Positions 4,833 to 6,027 of a stretch of DNA of 6,027 nucleotides are shown here, one piece after another; position 1 is the stretch's first letter; each line of letters opens with the position of its first letter. The stretch comes from Longimicrobiales bacterium (GTDB taxonomy: Bacteria > Gemmatimonadota > Gemmatimonadetes > Longimicrobiales > Gaopeijiaceae), in NCBI GenBank assembly GCA_028280205.1, contig JANQME010000011.1:1-6027 (forward strand), in the 5' to 3' direction. The notes beneath the pieces are model-generated. The model searched no databases. It was not told where the DNA came from and saw only the letters and a program-made list of their open reading frames with translations. Position numbers and translations under genes: made by a program.

Positions 4833-6027
4833 GAGTTCGGCGCGAGCACAGAGCGCGCGCGCCTCCTCGAGCAGCTCGGTCTGAGCCAGCAGAGCGTCCA
4901 TCAAGGCGCGGATGCGCGCACGTCCGGCTTCGTTGTCCGCGAGAATCATCTGGTCGAAGGGCTCGCCGGCTTCCGCCGCGTCGCGCAACGCCGTGGCGAT
5001 TCGGCGTGTCTCCGCGAACCGCGCGAGCAGCGCCTCGTTCAGCTCCGGGTCGAAGTGAGCCACGAGCTCCGCCAGTCCGCGCCCCCGCAACGTCGTTCCG
5101 TCGCGGCGCCGGTGCTCCCCGCGATAGAGGGTCTCGATCGAACACGCGTTGTGGAAGATCGCCTGGTGGGTCTGGTCGCTGAAGCACGACTGCTCCTCTT
5201 CCTGGTCGCTCGTCAAGAGCGCGACCTCCATGCGCTCGGCGGCCAGCTCGCCGTAGCCCATCGTTCCCATGCCCACGATCATGCGATCGAGCTGCTCGCT
5301 CACCGAGAGCTCGCGGAACACCTTCGAGTAGAGCTCTCCCCCGGGCTCCCAGTCGCGCGTGATGAACTCGAGGTCGATCACGAGCAGGCGCGCCACCGCG
5401 GACAGGTAGTCGCGGCGCCGGTAGCAGCGCCCGTTCGTGCAGCCGTCGCCCTCGACGTAGTCCGTGTAGCGGCGCCGTCCCGCCCCGCGCGAGGTCCGAT
5501 CGAGGTCCTGGCCCCAGAGGAGGAACTCCACGGCGTGGAACCCGCGCGTGACGTTGGTCTCCATGTCGCTGACGGTCGCCGTCTCGATCGGCGCCGCCTT
5601 CGGATCGAGCCCCTCCTGCAGTTCACCGATCAGCTCGTCGGTGATCGGCGCACGTCCCGTCCCGATGATGTCCTCGCGCGCGTGGGGATTGCCTTCGTGA
5701 TGGACGTAGCCCTCCGCTACGTAGTCGATCAGCCCCTCGTCCATCGGCCAGGCGTTCACGAGCCCTTCCCAGTCGTCGACGTTCGGATTGCCGAAGCGGA
5801 AGACCTCGGTGTGCGAGTAGACCGAGTGCGCTTCGATCCAGGCGCGCTTGGCGGCCGCGTGGCTCTCCTCGCTCGGGTCGTCGAGGAACCTCTTGACGAC
5901 CGCCGCCAGCTCTTGCGCCGCTTCGAGCGCATCGACGTAGCGCGCGTGCGCCTGCTCGACGTAGTGCCGGGCCACCTCGTCGGCGAGCGAGGTCTCGACC
6001 GTCCCCCCCCACGCCGCGCCGGACAGG
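4830..6027 (-). CDS. Imelysin/IrpA-like iron-associated protein (peptidase M75 family), N-terminus cut by window edge
   Basis: The frame is open to the right edge, giving 398 visible residues; the true start and most of a signal peptide lie outside. Numbering from the internal GTG at 5975, the family motif GxHxxE appears as GFHAVEFLLWGQDL (145-158), with His147 and Glu150 as the conserved residues. Other family landmarks are AWIEAHSVYSHTEVFRFGNP (45-64), the CTNGRC loop followed by RRRDYL (179-190), and EEQSCFSDQTHQAIFHN (260-276). Imelysin/IrpA/EfeM-like proteins are periplasmic or lipid-anchored, built of two four-helix bundles, induced or required in iron handling in several bacteria; the peptidase name is historical and activity is doubtful. 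The residues before 5975 read SGAAWGGTVETSLADEVARHY, like the end of a signal sequence and the first mature helix, so the GTG at 5975 is not the real start. It is the first visible gene of a two-gene operon with the di-heme oxidoreductase. Confidence 0.93.
   Translation of the reverse strand, partial: LSGAAWGGTVETSLADEVARHYVEQAHARYVDALEAAQELAAVVKRFLDDPSEESHAAAKRAWIEAHSVYSHTEVFRFGNPNVDDWEGLVNAWPMDEGLIDYVAEGYVHHEGNPHAREDIIGTGRAPITDELIGELQEGLDPKAAPIETATVSDMETNVTRGFHAVEFLLWGQDLDRTSRGAGRRRYTDYVEGDGCTNGRCYRRRDYLSAVARLLVIDLEFITRDWEPGGELYSKVFRELSVSEQLDRMIVGMGTMGYGELAAERMEVALLTSDQEEEQSCFSDQTHQAIFHNACSIETLYRGEHRRRDGTTLRGRGLAELVAHFDPELNEALLARFAETRRIATALRDAAEAGEPFDQMILADNEAGRARIRALMDALLAQTELLEEARALCARAEL
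6003..6010 (-). repeat. Homopolymer of eight G (minus strand) inside the imelysin gene
   Basis: Eight consecutive C on the plus strand, G on the coding strand, encode the Trp-Gly-Gly region just after the presumed signal peptide. A one-base change here would shift the frame of the whole mature protein. As read, the frame is intact and matches the family both sides of the run. Confidence 0.6.

Noticed and set aside
5973..5975. GTG as the true start of the imelysin gene
   Set aside because: The frame continues upstream to the edge with signal-peptide-like sequence, and starting here would remove the export signal expected for the family.

Overview
The window is GC-rich bacterial DNA in which nearly every base lies in one of five genes, two of them cut by the window edges. 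No rRNA, tRNA, CRISPR array or insertion sequence is visible. The phylum cannot be fixed from the sequence. Large anchored proteins built of carboxypeptidase-regulatory-like beta-sandwich modules, a TPR tail ending in a metal-binding knuckle, and an imelysin/di-heme oxidoreductase pair would suit a Planctomycetota or Myxococcota-like organism with an envelope. That is inference from gene style, not from a marker gene.

Layout from left to right: (1) 3-416, plus strand, the C-terminal end of a protein with a TPR-like helical repeat followed by a five-cysteine zinc-ribbon-like tail. (2) 420-2180, minus strand, a 586-residue membrane-anchored protein of tandem beta-sandwich modules, unrecognised at gene level. 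(3) 2265-3413, plus strand, a 382-residue soluble protein whose motifs and spacing suggest a divergent clan CD (caspase/gingipain/CHAT-like) cysteine peptidase fold. (4) 3423-4820, minus strand, a di-heme oxidoreductase of the DUF1111 family. (5) 4830 to the right edge, minus strand, an imelysin/IrpA-like protein missing its first residues.

Genes 5 and 4 are transcribed in that order, 9 nt apart, with the second ribosome binding site overlapping the first stop codon. They form the core of a known iron-associated periplasmic module (imelysin plus di-heme oxidoreductase). The partners often found after them, a second imelysin and a DUF1513 protein, are absent here because gene 3 arrives from the opposite strand. 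Genes 2 and 3 diverge from an 84-nt spacer that must hold both their start signals. The two convergent junctions are only 3 and 9 nt long, so no intergenic terminator fits.

The best candidate for something undescribed is gene 3. It has an SHGG strand end and an FACTAA strand end 49 residues apart, and the cysteine of the second motif is the only cysteine in the protein. I could not assign it to a named family, and no partner gene next to it reveals its role.
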